Positions 1-10,262 of a stretch of DNA of 64,000 bases are shown here, piece by piece (the stretch's first letter is position 1; every line of letters begins with the position of its first letter). The stretch lies in assembly GCA_032209605.1 (NCBI GenBank), contig JASFXZ010000014.1:18619231-18683230 (forward strand), read 5' to 3'. The DNA is from Mactromeris polynyma. Its lineage: Eukaryota; Mollusca; Bivalvia; Venerida; Mactridae. Below the pieces are notes generated by a model. It had not been told where the DNA came from. It did not search any database and saw only the letters and a list, made by a program, of their open reading frames with translations. Both the position numbers and the translations under genes were made by a program.

Positions 1-159
1 CATTGTACAGATTTGGTTTTAGGTCACTTAACTGCACTTTGGACTTATTAGTTAATTGTGCATGACAAACTTATCAGTTACGCAACATTTTATGGTCACA
101 AATTGGAGTAAATAAGATGATCGTATTTAATTACAAGCAGTGTCATTTGACTTACTATG

Positions 160-2337
160 GTGATGCATTTAATGTAGAAATACTGATTGTGAAATATATA
201 AGGCCACCGGCCCACACACAAGATGATACAATATATATATTACACTTACACAGTGTAGTAAGGTCATTGTAATATATGCAATACATATGTAAGGTTACAA
301 AACTGGAGACATAATAGCGTAAAAACAACATATTTGTAGAATGACATAGACATAACCATATAAGTTGATATATACAATCAAACAAATATTGACATAAAAT
401 CATCTCTTAATCTAAGAGTATGATAAATATACATAGCAATATTATGGACAACACATTTATCGGAACATGACATCAGGGTGTAAAATGCTTGAACACTAGG
501 GTGTTTCAAGTAACGCTTAGGAATGTATTGAGATCTTAATTCATCATATAGAGGACAGCATATAACAAAGTGAAATTCATCCTCAACACAACCTTCACAC
601 TATATACTAGGGATGTCAACGAATAGCAAATCAGGTATTCGAATATTCGTTTTTCATTTCGAACGAATATTCGAATATTCGATCGACACAACTTAGACAA
701 AATTATTAAAACAATCATACAGAAGTTCATATACCAAAGTTCTTTACATGCTATGTGTATTCTACTTTCGTTTTCACCGGAAGTTAAGACTCTGACGAAT
801 GAAGTTATTGCAGTTAACAGATCATCTTCTGAATGCCAATATTCGTGTTTATGAATATCTTTGTGAAGTGTTTATATGTTCTGTTTTCGTTAATTGTTCA
901 TTATTTTGCGAATAAAGCATGAACATAAGAATCATTATGCATTCACAAATTACAAGAAGCAGACTTCTTATCCAACGATCGGGTGAAATAGTTCCAGGCG
1001 GCAGACGGTATTTTGACAATAGATACGTGTAATTTAGCATGAACTTTGAGATTTGTATTATATCAGTGTAAATGACTTGTTTAAGTTCGCTATTATTGAA
1101 TATTGAGTACTTAATTAAAAATCGAACCAAACAAAATGCATTTACTCGTTGTATTTTGAGTAAAATGTTTTTAAACAGTCATTTTGATTGGATGATATGA
1201 TCTGGAACATACTATAACCATATACGGTCCCTGATATGATCTACGTGAAAAATTAGTATGCAAATTACGTTGTTTCCCATCACCCCATTTTTTCGGCATG
1301 TTTCTTTTCTCAATTACATCTTTTATCTTCCTTAATTAAAAAGCGAGTCATTAACTCAAGTCCCTGTCGGTGTTTTTAACTGCCTACTTTTTACACCTTT
1401 CGTCAACAACAAAATTACCGACAATTAGACACCTACTTTCTTCTATTTGAGACTATGGACTATCAAACGGTCAGTAATTAACGGATTATCGATTATATTA
1501 GCACCCCCCAATATACACAATGACACTTTTACAAGCGCGTATATTTCAACACCAACAACAACATCCTTTATTACTCTCATACTATCTTACACAAATCGGG
1601 GTCGGCAAATAAATAAACAACATTTTTTTTTCATAATGTTTTTATTAAGTATATTTTTCCGAATATTCGAATATTGAAACAGGATTCGAATATTCGAAGA
1701 TAAAACGAATATTCGAATATTCGAATATTCGTTGACATCCCTACTATATACATGTTCTAAATTCTCTGGGAACACCAGAATGTCTATCTTTTTCATTCAT
1801 CAAGGAGTGAGATGAACTTTTAAATGAAGCTAAACAATATCTAAATTTATTAATGTCAATCACGGACCTGTATATAGGTCCGTGTGTCAATGTAAAGTAT
1901 GGTTCCATTTTATAATCAGTTTTAAAATGCGCATAGTGATACAATTTGCTGTTTTCAAGGCACCTGGCAGCCCATGATTGTTTGTACTGATCAGTTAATC
2001 GTTCAATATATTGTTTCAAAAATGCCTCTGGGTTTTCAGCATACTGATTTTCCCAAATATACCCGAACACGTTTACAAACAAATATTTTTTTACATAAGT
2101 TACACAGTTAATATGACCGATGTTATCAAGGTGCACAAGTATATCATAACACAAACGTATATAACGGTTACGTGGCATACACAATAGTCTCATCCAGTAT
2201 TTAATGCAGCGCTTATAAGTAAATACATACATGGGTAGCCTACCCAGATCCCCTAAAATAGCATCATTACATGAATGTTTGTTAACTTTCAAAAAACGTT
2301 TACATGCATAAACTTGTACATTCTCAAGACTATTCAA
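160..2337 (-). mobile_element. 5'-truncated LINE copy, split by a hAT insertion
   Basis: Two pieces of one degenerate LINE ORF on the minus strand. The right piece (1752-2337) encodes the region after the reverse-transcriptase core, with the typical block ILGDLGRLPMYV followed by RCIKYWMRLL. The left piece (378-599) continues it with a Cys-rich tail (CEGCVEDEFHFVICC, then PLYDELRSQYIP) and ends at a natural stop at 378-380. The two pieces are separated by the hAT element at 608-1743. A TAG codon lies at the junction, so the copy was probably dead before or soon after insertion. The 3' untranslated part runs left to about 160. No RT catalytic motifs remain. The C-terminal pattern is that of Jockey/CR1-like LINEs; I cannot assign a clade. 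It resembles the copy at the right end of the window. Confidence 0.75.
608..1743. mobile_element. Nonautonomous hAT element with 8-bp TSD
   Basis: Terminal inverted repeats start TAGGGATGTCAACGAATA at 608 and end with the exact complement at 1743. The element is flanked by a perfect 8-bp target duplication, CTATATAC, at 600-607 and 1744-1751. An 8-bp duplication and TA/GGG-type ends are hallmarks of the hAT superfamily. Subterminal DNA carries repeated GAATATTCG motifs in both orientations (about 640-690 and 1660-1725), probably transposase-binding repeats. The interior has no transposase-length ORF, so the element depends on a source elsewhere. It interrupts a LINE ORF. Confidence 0.9.
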
Positions 2338-2448
2338 ATTTTGTATAAAAATAGTAACGATTCAATAATTGTATAAGAATATGATTGTAACGGTAAAATT
2401 GTCATAACAATTTTGAGAATGTGCCATTTCCTTATTACATCAACTTAC

Positions 2449-3746
2449 GAATAGAGTTTCCACCGGAAGTATGAATTTCATTTAAATATCTTTCCATTTG
2501 TGCTTTTACGTGACTATACTGATTGTCGCCGAAGTCGCGAGCATAATTTATCCAGGCTAGATTGACTCCAGACAGAAAGACTCGCTGTCCATCCTTCATG
2601 AACACATTGCCTTGAGTATGTAAACGGCCACCGGAACATCCTGCAAATACCGCACACATGTCATCACTGCTACATCCATTTTATGAATATACAGTTAACA
2701 AAACTTATAAGTGTGCACTTTTTTAACAACGAGTAACTTTCTTATTCTATGTGTAGATTTTTATACTCTGGTCGAATTTATAGATCATCTATAAATTCGG
2801 CCAGAGTATCAAAATCAAAAATAACACGGTGCGTTGAGTCAGGGTGTACACACGCGCTATTAGAATTTTCTTCCAATCAATTTGACCATCTTTAAGAGGG
2901 AGCCGCAGTATTGATTTTAAGCGCATCATCACATTTATTGATTTCATTTGTTCAATTTGTGGATGTATGATATGGAGTAAATAAACTAATTATGCCAGGT
3001 ATATACGCTATATTTGTTGAAAATATCAACAATATCAGACTAATATTGACCAAGATACGATCATATTTGTACCTGCTCACTTATAGGTTTTGTTAAGTGT
3101 ATGCATGCGATCAGGCGCAGACAATATACTCGCATAACATCCAAGCTTCAGTTACATTTGTGACAGCACCGCTACTTAAGAATATATACAAGTGTTACAT
3201 AAACCTGACAAATGGAATCAAATATAAAAAGTACACAAGTATAATGAGTTTTTTCAACAGTTCGAATTAATTGTGAAAGGGGTGTAATGTAATATTTCCA
3301 TTTTCGCAATTTCAATATTTGTAGGCAGTAAGACGCTTTGTATTGTATTGCAAATTATTTTTAAAAAAATGTTGTCTATAATGAATATATATAAGGACAT
3401 TAACAGAAACATCCGAGTCTTTAGTAATTGCCTTTTAAAATGACTTACTTCTAAACACACAATTAAAACCATCAAATTTTCGCTTATTTACCAAATAATT
3501 TACGGTCAAAATTATGTGCAATAAATATTTAACTCAACTTTTTGCATGAAGCAAAAAATGTGGAATCGTCCTCGCCTAAATTAATATAAATATAACACAC
3601 AATTACTAGAAAAACTATTTGAATGATGTAGTTATTGAACTTTCTTAAATATTAATCATAATTGTATGTGTATACACACCATTCAATAAACATATCACCA
3701 TCAACAACAACAATGCGAATACGGGAATCCTGGTTGTCGCAGCCAT
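2449..3746 (-). CDS. GH5 endo-beta-1,4-mannanase, first two exons (partial)
   Basis: Two exons join in phase. Exon 1 (3746 down to 3680) encodes MAATTRIPVF followed by a Leu-rich hydrophobic core, a secretory signal peptide of about 22 residues, and ends at a GTGTGT donor. Exon 2 (2640-2449) follows a TTTGCAG acceptor, starts CSGGRLHTQGNVFMKDG, continues RVFLSGVNLAW and INYARDFGDNQYS, and ends GGNSI at a GTAAGT donor. The phase is 1 on both sides (AATG|GA). This matches the N-terminus of mollusc-type GH5 mannanases, secreted enzymes that cleave plant or algal mannan. The catalytic glutamates belong to later exons, which are not visible and must lie left of position 1 or be lost. The LINE/hAT block would sit in intron 2. 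The family call rests on the FLSGVNLAW and YARDFG blocks. Confidence 0.72.
2763..2809. repeat. Near-perfect 47-bp palindrome
   Basis: Arms of 23 bp (2763-2785 and 2787-2809) around a single central base, with one G/T mismatch. The arm reads ATACTCTGGTCGAATTTATA outward to centre. It lies in intron 1 of the mannanase gene. It could be a collapsed foldback transposon with no interior or a recent inverted duplication. Confidence 0.8.
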
Positions 3747-3994
3747 GTTTCTGTTATGCCATGCAATCCATTTACTGATTAAACCCACTAAACCTTGATA
3801 ATGTCGGTTATTAGATAAGACATTGCCACTGTCTACAGATAAAGAATTTGACACTAACAGTGCATGATGTTACATGTGTTAGTCCAAGGACAGTGGAATT
3901 TTGCCTGATAGTGAGATAATGCGTTGCAATTTAAGTGCATGGTAACTTTCCTTTAATCTGTTCGTTTTTAAAATATAAAACACAATCAATTCGG

Positions 3995-4090
3995 AGCCAT
4001 GACTCAGTGGGTAGCCCATCTGTCATAAATTGTATCACAGACTCCCGCTTTCCCACTCATAGGTCAGAACACCGCTGATAATCATTTTTA
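3995..4090 (+). mobile_element. Possible tRNA-derived SINE head
   Basis: The stretch GACTCAGTGGGTAGCCCATC resembles an A-box region of a tRNA-derived SINE and is followed by a weak B-box-like area. No clear tail was found. Weak call. Confidence 0.25.
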
Positions 4091-4134
4091 GTTTGATAAT
4101 TCTTTTTAATTTAGTTTGTGATCATTAATCTAAT

Positions 4135-5314
4135 TCAGGGCGATTTTGTTTGTACCAAACCGGTTTGAATCCAAAACTGGTTTGTCAAACCTTTCATTTG
4201 TTTTAACTAACTGTTTTCAAACTAAAACAAGTTTCTGTATTTGTTAATAACAAATCTTAAACTTGTTAATCAAACTGACCGAACTACCTCCAAGTGTGGT
4301 TTGTCTGGTTTGATTTATCCGAATAATCGTATACTAGTTAAACAAAATGGTGGACTGATTTTATTGCGGGTGACCGTGCCACTCATATGTGGGGCAATGT
4401 TTAAAAATAAATGTTACTATTTTAGTTACGGGGAGCAAGGTCAGTATAAGGCTGCTTGTTCCTCCGTGCTGGATTAGTTACTGTATGTCTGTTGATATGT
4501 ACGTGATGGTTGGTTGTTTTTAATGATTAGTTACTGCCTACTTAGTCAATTTATGTATATATGTTGGAAATCAATGACCATATAGCGATAAGGTGTGAGG
4601 TTAGCTAGCTGTTAAATCGATTTAAACCCCCAGCATTTTATGCTGACAGTTCCAAGGCTGTAATTCGCTATATGATTATTGTTTATGTTATGAATGTGTT
4701 TTGTATTTCCCTTTCCCCTATGCAAATCTGTCACTTTATACAGTGTACAGATTGTTTCCTGCCCATTTTTGGCCTATTAAGGCCAGTTGTCTTGACTTGT
4801 CCTGTGATCTCTTCCATCCATTAATTCCCACCTCCCCTTCCCTTACTGTCCACTTTGATTATCCTAGTTATTCCTTGTGGTCTGCTGGGCCATTCCTTGC
4901 GCCTCAGTTCCTTAATATGTGTACCGTTTGACCTCCTTTAGTACCTTATGTTTTGTGGATTGTTGTTTTTTCCGGAGATCTGCGTGGGGAGGCATTGTCT
5001 TAATATGTATGTGGCTTTCCCTGTAGTTACGTATTCTCTCTCTTTTGTTATACGGGAACCTGGCTTTAAAATTCTCCACTCTGTTACGTTGCAAAACAGA
5101 CGTTTTAAAGTTCTTAACTCTAATTTTCTTATCACGCACCAATCTGTCTGCAATCTCGCACAATCAAAATCACGTGGGCCATTTTTCATCGACTAAACCA
5201 TCTGTTTGTTTGCAGACCAATCTTAATCTGAACTGGTTTAAGTTTTTCAACCAAACTACAACAAAACTGAAACCTCAAACATGAACCAGGTTTTGCAAAA
5301 CAAATTCGCCCTCA
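4135..5314. mobile_element. Foldback element of about 1.2 kb
   Basis: The left end AGGGCGATTTTGTTTG (from about 4137) is matched in inverted orientation by CAAATTCGCCCT near 5312. Just inside, both ends carry runs of ACCAAACCGGTTTG-type sequence. The interior has no credible transposase ORF and includes a segment (4786-5042) that belongs to another dispersed family. No convincing target duplication was found, so the superfamily is unknown and the borders are approximate. Confidence 0.55.
4786..5042 (+). repeat. Dispersed repeat family A, copy 1
   Basis: A segment of about 250 bp with the order CTTGACTTGTCCTGTGATCT, GGCCATTCCTTG, CCTTATGTTTTGTGGATTGT, GGAGGCATTGTCTT. The same order recurs, diverged, at 24717-24925 and 38382-38625, all on the plus strand. 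It has no coding content I trust. It may be part of a larger transposon or a SINE/LINE tail. Confidence 0.6.
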
Positions 5315-6637
5315 ATCTCATTGCATCCATATTTGATGATTTGAAAATTCTATTTACATTTTATTGCACTACATTCAACCACATAAAAATAACGCATCAT
5401 AACACAGACGTACACAAATAACTACACACATTCAAAGTTGAAACTACCAGAACAATTAGAAATTTCAGACGCTGTAGCAGTATTGTCATTATCAGACGCC
5501 AGCTCAGTAATAAAGTTCTCTATTTTCTATGCTATGGCAATATCAGCCGGTCTTTACATTTCATCCAACGTCTGTACATGTCTACAGCAGTTTGTCCAAT
5601 CTTCAGCCGAAGTACTCTCTATTGTCTCAGATGTTAGTCATGATGTGACTTCTCTAAGCATAACATATGTATTATATTTGCTATGATTTGCACATATCAA
5701 ATCAATGGTGTTTAATTTAGCGTGGTATGGCCCGTGGGTGGCGCAATCATGCGATATACGATGTTGATGATTTGTTAATCTTGCCAAGACGAAGCAAGTC
5801 GTTTGCAGCATCTCTGAGGTGTAGGCCTAAGCCTTATTGCGCCGCTCGAATCCTGCCCGAATGTTAGACTTTGTCTAACTTTGGGTCGAAACCTTCAAGT
5901 CATACCCAACTTTCGTGTCACGGAAGATGGACCGACTTCCTATTGAATTATAGAAGGAAAATATCTTCCGGGGCCGCGATACATCAAAATCTATTAAAGG
6001 TAACTTTCGTGTGCAAACAAAATTTAATGTCAGAGATCAAACTTTCTACGTTATGATTATGCAAATATCATGTTTAGAACTATGATTTCAGTCAACTTCA
6101 ATAGCCTTTTTGAAGTTTTTAAAGTCACGTTTTACATTGAAATAAGAATGGTTAAAACAATGCAGTCTTTGAGTTTAAACACTTTCCAAAAAACGTAGAT
6201 ACTGTGTGCAGAGATATATAAGAGTTCAAAAATGTACATTCGAACGCACCGTTTTTATTTTATGTGGATTATGTACTATGCTAGCCTTTTTAATGTTTTT
6301 TGTTTTAAAATCCAGTTTTTTTCTATAGTTTCGAAAACATGCAATAATTGTAGTGTACGCTTTTTATGTATCCAACAGAGTGCGCGTAGCATGACATCTT
6401 GATTAATAAATATTTATTTGCATGAATATTTAACGTAAGTACATGTAGAAAGAAATAAATGGCGGTAACTATGATAGACTTACGTAAATCGTCATGAATT
6501 TGCAGAGTGATTCTTCGTTCGAACAAAGACCTTAATTAATACCATTTAGGTATTTAGGTCTTTGGTTCGAATCAGCAACATCTCTGCGTCTTAATTCATG
6601 TAAATGTACATATCTGCCAGAATCTCGAACCATTTCA

Positions 6638-6647
6638 CCATAAATGG
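6638..6647 (+). promoter_or_regulatory. CArG box (distal), actin promoter
   Basis: CCATAAATGG is a perfect CC(A/T)6GG serum response factor site, 88 bp upstream of a TATA-like box. SRF sites of this kind are classic control elements of animal actin genes. Confidence 0.6.
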
Positions 6648-6690
6648 TATATTCATGTTGAATCCGCGCTACCTGAATACAGAAGTACTT

Positions 6691-6700
6691 CCATATATGG
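6691..6700 (+). promoter_or_regulatory. CArG box (proximal), actin promoter
   Basis: CCATATATGG is a perfect, palindromic CArG box. It lies 53 bp after the distal box and 35 bp before the TATA-like sequence, the spacing expected of an SRF-driven actin core promoter. Confidence 0.65.
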
Positions 6701-6725
6701 CTTATTGCACAAAATGATATTTAAC

Positions 6726-6735
6726 TATATATAAG
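6726..6735 (+). promoter_or_regulatory. TATA box of the actin gene (inferred)
   Basis: TATATATAAG is placed 35 bp downstream of a CArG box. Transcription would start near 6755-6765. The actin ATG is about 900 bp further on and is preceded by a pyrimidine-rich TTTTTTCAG acceptor at 7644-7652, so a noncoding first exon and a 5'-UTR intron are inferred, as in many actin genes. The intron donor is not settled: AAG|GTAATA near 6787 and AAAT|GTAAGT near 7325 both fit. Confidence 0.55.
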
Positions 6736-7656
6736 TATGTTCTATTTTTAAATTTAACTGGTACATGTCTATTTATAGACATGAAGGTAATACAGGTTGG
6801 CCTATACTAGAGTAACGTATACCTATGCTGATTAAAGTTAGTTAGCAGTTTAACTGATTTCAATAAAATTGTTTATCTTAAAGAACATACACGCATGGTT
6901 CATGGTCTTTTAGTTGATGTACGCATATAAATTTATTGCAAAGATACGTAGCATTTCCCGTCTATTTTCGTCATTGCATTTTTTAAAAATTCATTGTGTT
7001 ATTTAAACCGAGAAGACGCCTAACTTTTGATAAGCACTATACTATACAGGTAAACCGTATCATAGCTATATTTAGAAATGTGCCCTATATGTTTGCTCTG
7101 TCAACTTTGACATGACTAAGTAAAATGCGGGCATCACAGACAAAAATATAACTCTGAGCAACTTCTTAACTATATAGGGAAATGCTTCTAGGAAAAAGGT
7201 GACACATATGTTTGTGCTACGCCTCAAAGCACCCCTATATATACCCAAACTTTTCAAACGAGTCTCAAAAGCTAACAAGCAGTTTATACGAGAAATATCT
7301 ACAATAAAACAGTACACCACAAATGTAAGTATATCTTTCTGTGTTGTGCATTCTTTTTAAATGTCTAGCTCTAGTAGAGAAAAGTTTATACCAAACAATA
7401 AGCTTCATTTGACAGGATAGAAACTGTTTAGCAATTGGTATTGATGTACATGTTGTATGGACATTTATTTAAACAATTGACGATAAAGCAGCTGTCTAGT
7501 TACATTTGAATGCAGAAACTAAATGCATGAAAAGACAGATAGAGCTTCTTTTAAACAGTATGTTTGCTTTTCATAATAAAATACTGAATTTATTACACAA
7601 ATAAGTGTAGTGAATATTTTAATTAATCCTGTCCATCTTTGTCTTTTTTCAGAACC

Positions 7657-8793
7657 ATGAACATGTACGATGATGATATCACTAGCGTTGTCATTGACAA
7701 CGGTTCTGGTATGTGTAAGGCGGGGTTTGCCGGAGATGACGCACCAAGAGCTGTATTCCCTGCAGTGACAGGTCGTCCTAGGTACGACATCTGGATGGCA
7801 GGGATGGGAGGAAAAGATACTTACATTGGAGATGAAGCTCAAAACAAACGCGGGATTTTGGCGCTGAAGTATCCAGTGGAACATGGTATTGTCACCAACT
7901 GGGACGATATGGAAAGTATATGGCATCATACATTCTACAATGAACTCAGAGTTGCACCAGAGGACCAACCTGTTTTGTTGACAGAGGCACCACTAAATCC
8001 TAAAGCCAACAGAGAGAGAATGACTGAAATAATGTTTGAGACATTCAATACACCAGCTTTCTATGTAGCAATACAAGCAGTATTGTCACTGTACGCATCA
8101 GGAAGAACTACTGGAGTGGTGTTTGATTCTGGTGACGGTGTGTCACATGTTGTTCCTATATACGAGGGATACGCTCTCCCACACGCCATAGAAAGATTGA
8201 ACCTTGCTGGACGAGATCTCACATCTTATCTCTCCAGAATTCTCAGTGAACGTGGATACAGCTTCACCAGTTCTTCAGAACAAGAAATTGTCAGAGATAT
8301 AAAAGAGAAGATTTGTTACGGCGCTATGGATTTTGAAGAAGAAATGGCGACGGCTGCAAAATCTTCGGCTATTGAGAAAAGTTATGAGCTTCCTGATGGA
8401 CAGGTGATAACAATCGGAAATGAGAGATTTCGATGTGTGGAGCCCATGTTTCAACCTTCTTTCATCGGCATGGAAAGTGCTGGAGTTCATGAAATCTTGT
8501 ATAACAGTGTAATGAAATCAGACATTGACATCAGAAAAGATTTGTTAAATAATGTAGTATTATCTGGTGGTTCCACAATGTTCCCAGGAATGGCTGATAG
8601 AATGAAGAAAGAACTGGATAACTTGGTACCAAGTGGTATGAAAGTGAAGGTCCTAGCACCACCGGAGAGGAAATACTCGGTGTGGATTGGAGGTTCTATT
8701 TTATCTTCATTGTCTACATTCCAACAAATGTGGATCTCTAAACAAGAATATGACGAGTCTGGTCCCAGTATTGTACACAGAAAATGTTTCTAA
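7657..8793 (+). CDS. Divergent actin, single coding exon
   Basis: An actin of 378 residues against about 376 for conventional actins. It keeps [20 protein letters not shown] (phosphate loop 1), the catalytic Gln in [23 protein letters not shown] (phosphate loop 2 with catalytic Asp and His), GNERFRC, and the C-terminal [20 protein letters not shown]. The start is ATG 7657, three bases after CAG plus AAC; upstream in-frame ATGs would read through the acceptor. It is odd in the DNase-binding loop, where [19 protein letters not shown] replaces the near-invariant RHQGVMVGMGQKDSYVG, and in scattered core changes ([25 protein letters not shown]). It forms filaments or modified filaments in the cytoplasm or muscle. 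Intact with no coding introns; retrogene origin is possible, but the CArG/TATA promoter and acceptor argue for an ordinary locus. Confidence 0.95.
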   Translation: MNMYDDDITSVVIDNGSGMCKAGFAGDDAPRAVFPAVTGRPRYDIWMAGMGGKDTYIGDEAQNKRGILALKYPVEHGIVTNWDDMESIWHHTFYNELRVAPEDQPVLLTEAPLNPKANRERMTEIMFETFNTPAFYVAIQAVLSLYASGRTTGVVFDSGDGVSHVVPIYEGYALPHAIERLNLAGRDLTSYLSRILSERGYSFTSSSEQEIVRDIKEKICYGAMDFEEEMATAAKSSAIEKSYELPDGQVITIGNERFRCVEPMFQPSFIGMESAGVHEILYNSVMKSDIDIRKDLLNNVVLSGGSTMFPGMADRMKKELDNLVPSGMKVKVLAPPERKYSVWIGGSILSSLSTFQQMWISKQEYDESGPSIVHRKCF

Positions 8794-9090
8794 ATCGAAT
8801 GCATCTATGAAACTATGATTGTTACTGAGCTGTGCAATAACACTTCTGTGATGTTTGATCTGAGAGAGACTGATATTTTAGTGACTTAACTTAAATTCCA
8901 AATGTTGACAATATCGTCTTTCGAATCAAATGTGTATACGATACGGGTTTTTTAGCCTTTTTATATTACTATTATTTTCTCCTGTTTATTTTCTTATATA
9001 TTATGTTTTATTTGCATTTTTGTTTTTTGTTTTTATGTAGTTTTACGACATGTATATCATGATTTCATCAACTTTGTTTCATCAGTTTTA

Positions 9091-9096
9091 AATAAA
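9091..9096 (+). terminator. Poly(A) signal of actin
   Basis: AATAAA lies 298 bp after the actin stop, in a T-rich 3' UTR. It is the first canonical signal downstream. Confidence 0.6.
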
Positions 9097-9403
9097 ACAT
9101 ATAAACCTTAAACATTCTTTCATTCTTTTCACCAAAAGTGAGTGAAATGGTGCTAACTAACATCACATTTAATATGAGTGTATTTGCAAAGTTAATAACT
9201 AAAGCGAGAACTATTGTTTGTGTTGCATATGAAGAAACCATTTCAACATATACACAATTCACACTAAATACAATAGAACACAGTCAACTGATACTGAACA
9301 TATTCAATCGGTATTTCGATATTCGTTGTAGTCTAGGGAAAATCGGAATCCGTTGTGCATGCAGATATAAAAAATAAATAGCTGTCATTGTGTTGTTACG
9401 ACT

Positions 9404-9461
9404 ATTCACAGACGTATTATATCTGAACAATTTGCATGATTTATATATTACGTCTGTGAAT
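9404..9461. repeat. 58-bp hairpin repeat
   Basis: Arms ATTCACAGACGTA (9404-9416) and its exact complement (9449-9461) flank an AT-rich spacer. It lies between actin and CENP-Q, and is a small foldback or MITE remnant. The rest of 9100-10262 shows no gene. Confidence 0.7.
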
Positions 9462-10262
9462 TAATTCAGCTGAAAATGATATAATGTTCAAACAAGCATG
9501 TCACAGTGTTCTCGTCTTCATTTAGAGATTTTCGTATTTGTTCAAGTCTTATATTTGTACAATGAATACATACAGAACACGTGTACTATTATTGGACGAC
9601 ACATATGTACTAAGTCGTTGACAAGAGAGTCACAAGATGTTTTCCGTACATAATAGTGACACAACATCTGCACATCATTGTCAGAGGCGTTGTTAAGTAG
9701 AGTAGTAGAACTCCTTTTGCACGTTTGATTGTAACTTCTCACGCATGTACTTTAACTATATTGGAGCTGATAATTTCATAGAGATAGTCACCACTGACTG
9801 TGGGTGGTTTAAACAGTGGATGACTGTTAATAGTTAAAATTGCGGTCTATATGTGTAGCTCTTCAACGGCTATGAAATATACGCCGGTTATGATTTATGC
9901 GAATGTGCAAAACAATTCGATTACTTGAAAATAATATTCTCTAGTTTATTTTAATTAAAAAATGTCACAACGGTTGATAATTTCCATAATCATCGACGCG
10001 ATTGATTAATTGGACTCACTAGCTGTCACTGTTCTCTGTTAGGCCATACCTGGGACCAATATACCTATATGCATAATATTGGTCCAGGCCATTCCGTAGG
10101 ATACCGGTATCGGCATTTAGTATTTACCCTGTATAAAAACGCGCGAAATTCGATAGGGGAGCTAATTCTGTGCGGAATTGATGTAATCGCTATAAAAAAA
10201 TTAATGAACGGCATCAAATTCTTATTTGACATTACTTGCATTGAAATTTCGTCATAATAAAA

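Noticed and set aside
7519..7968. 149-residue ORF antisense to the actin start
   Set aside because: Mirror of a strongly conserved actin coding region; no domain or splice support.
10069..10257. 62-residue ORF just before CENP-Q
   Set aside because: No domain; the CENP-Q ATG with a good donor after 50 bases explains the locus.
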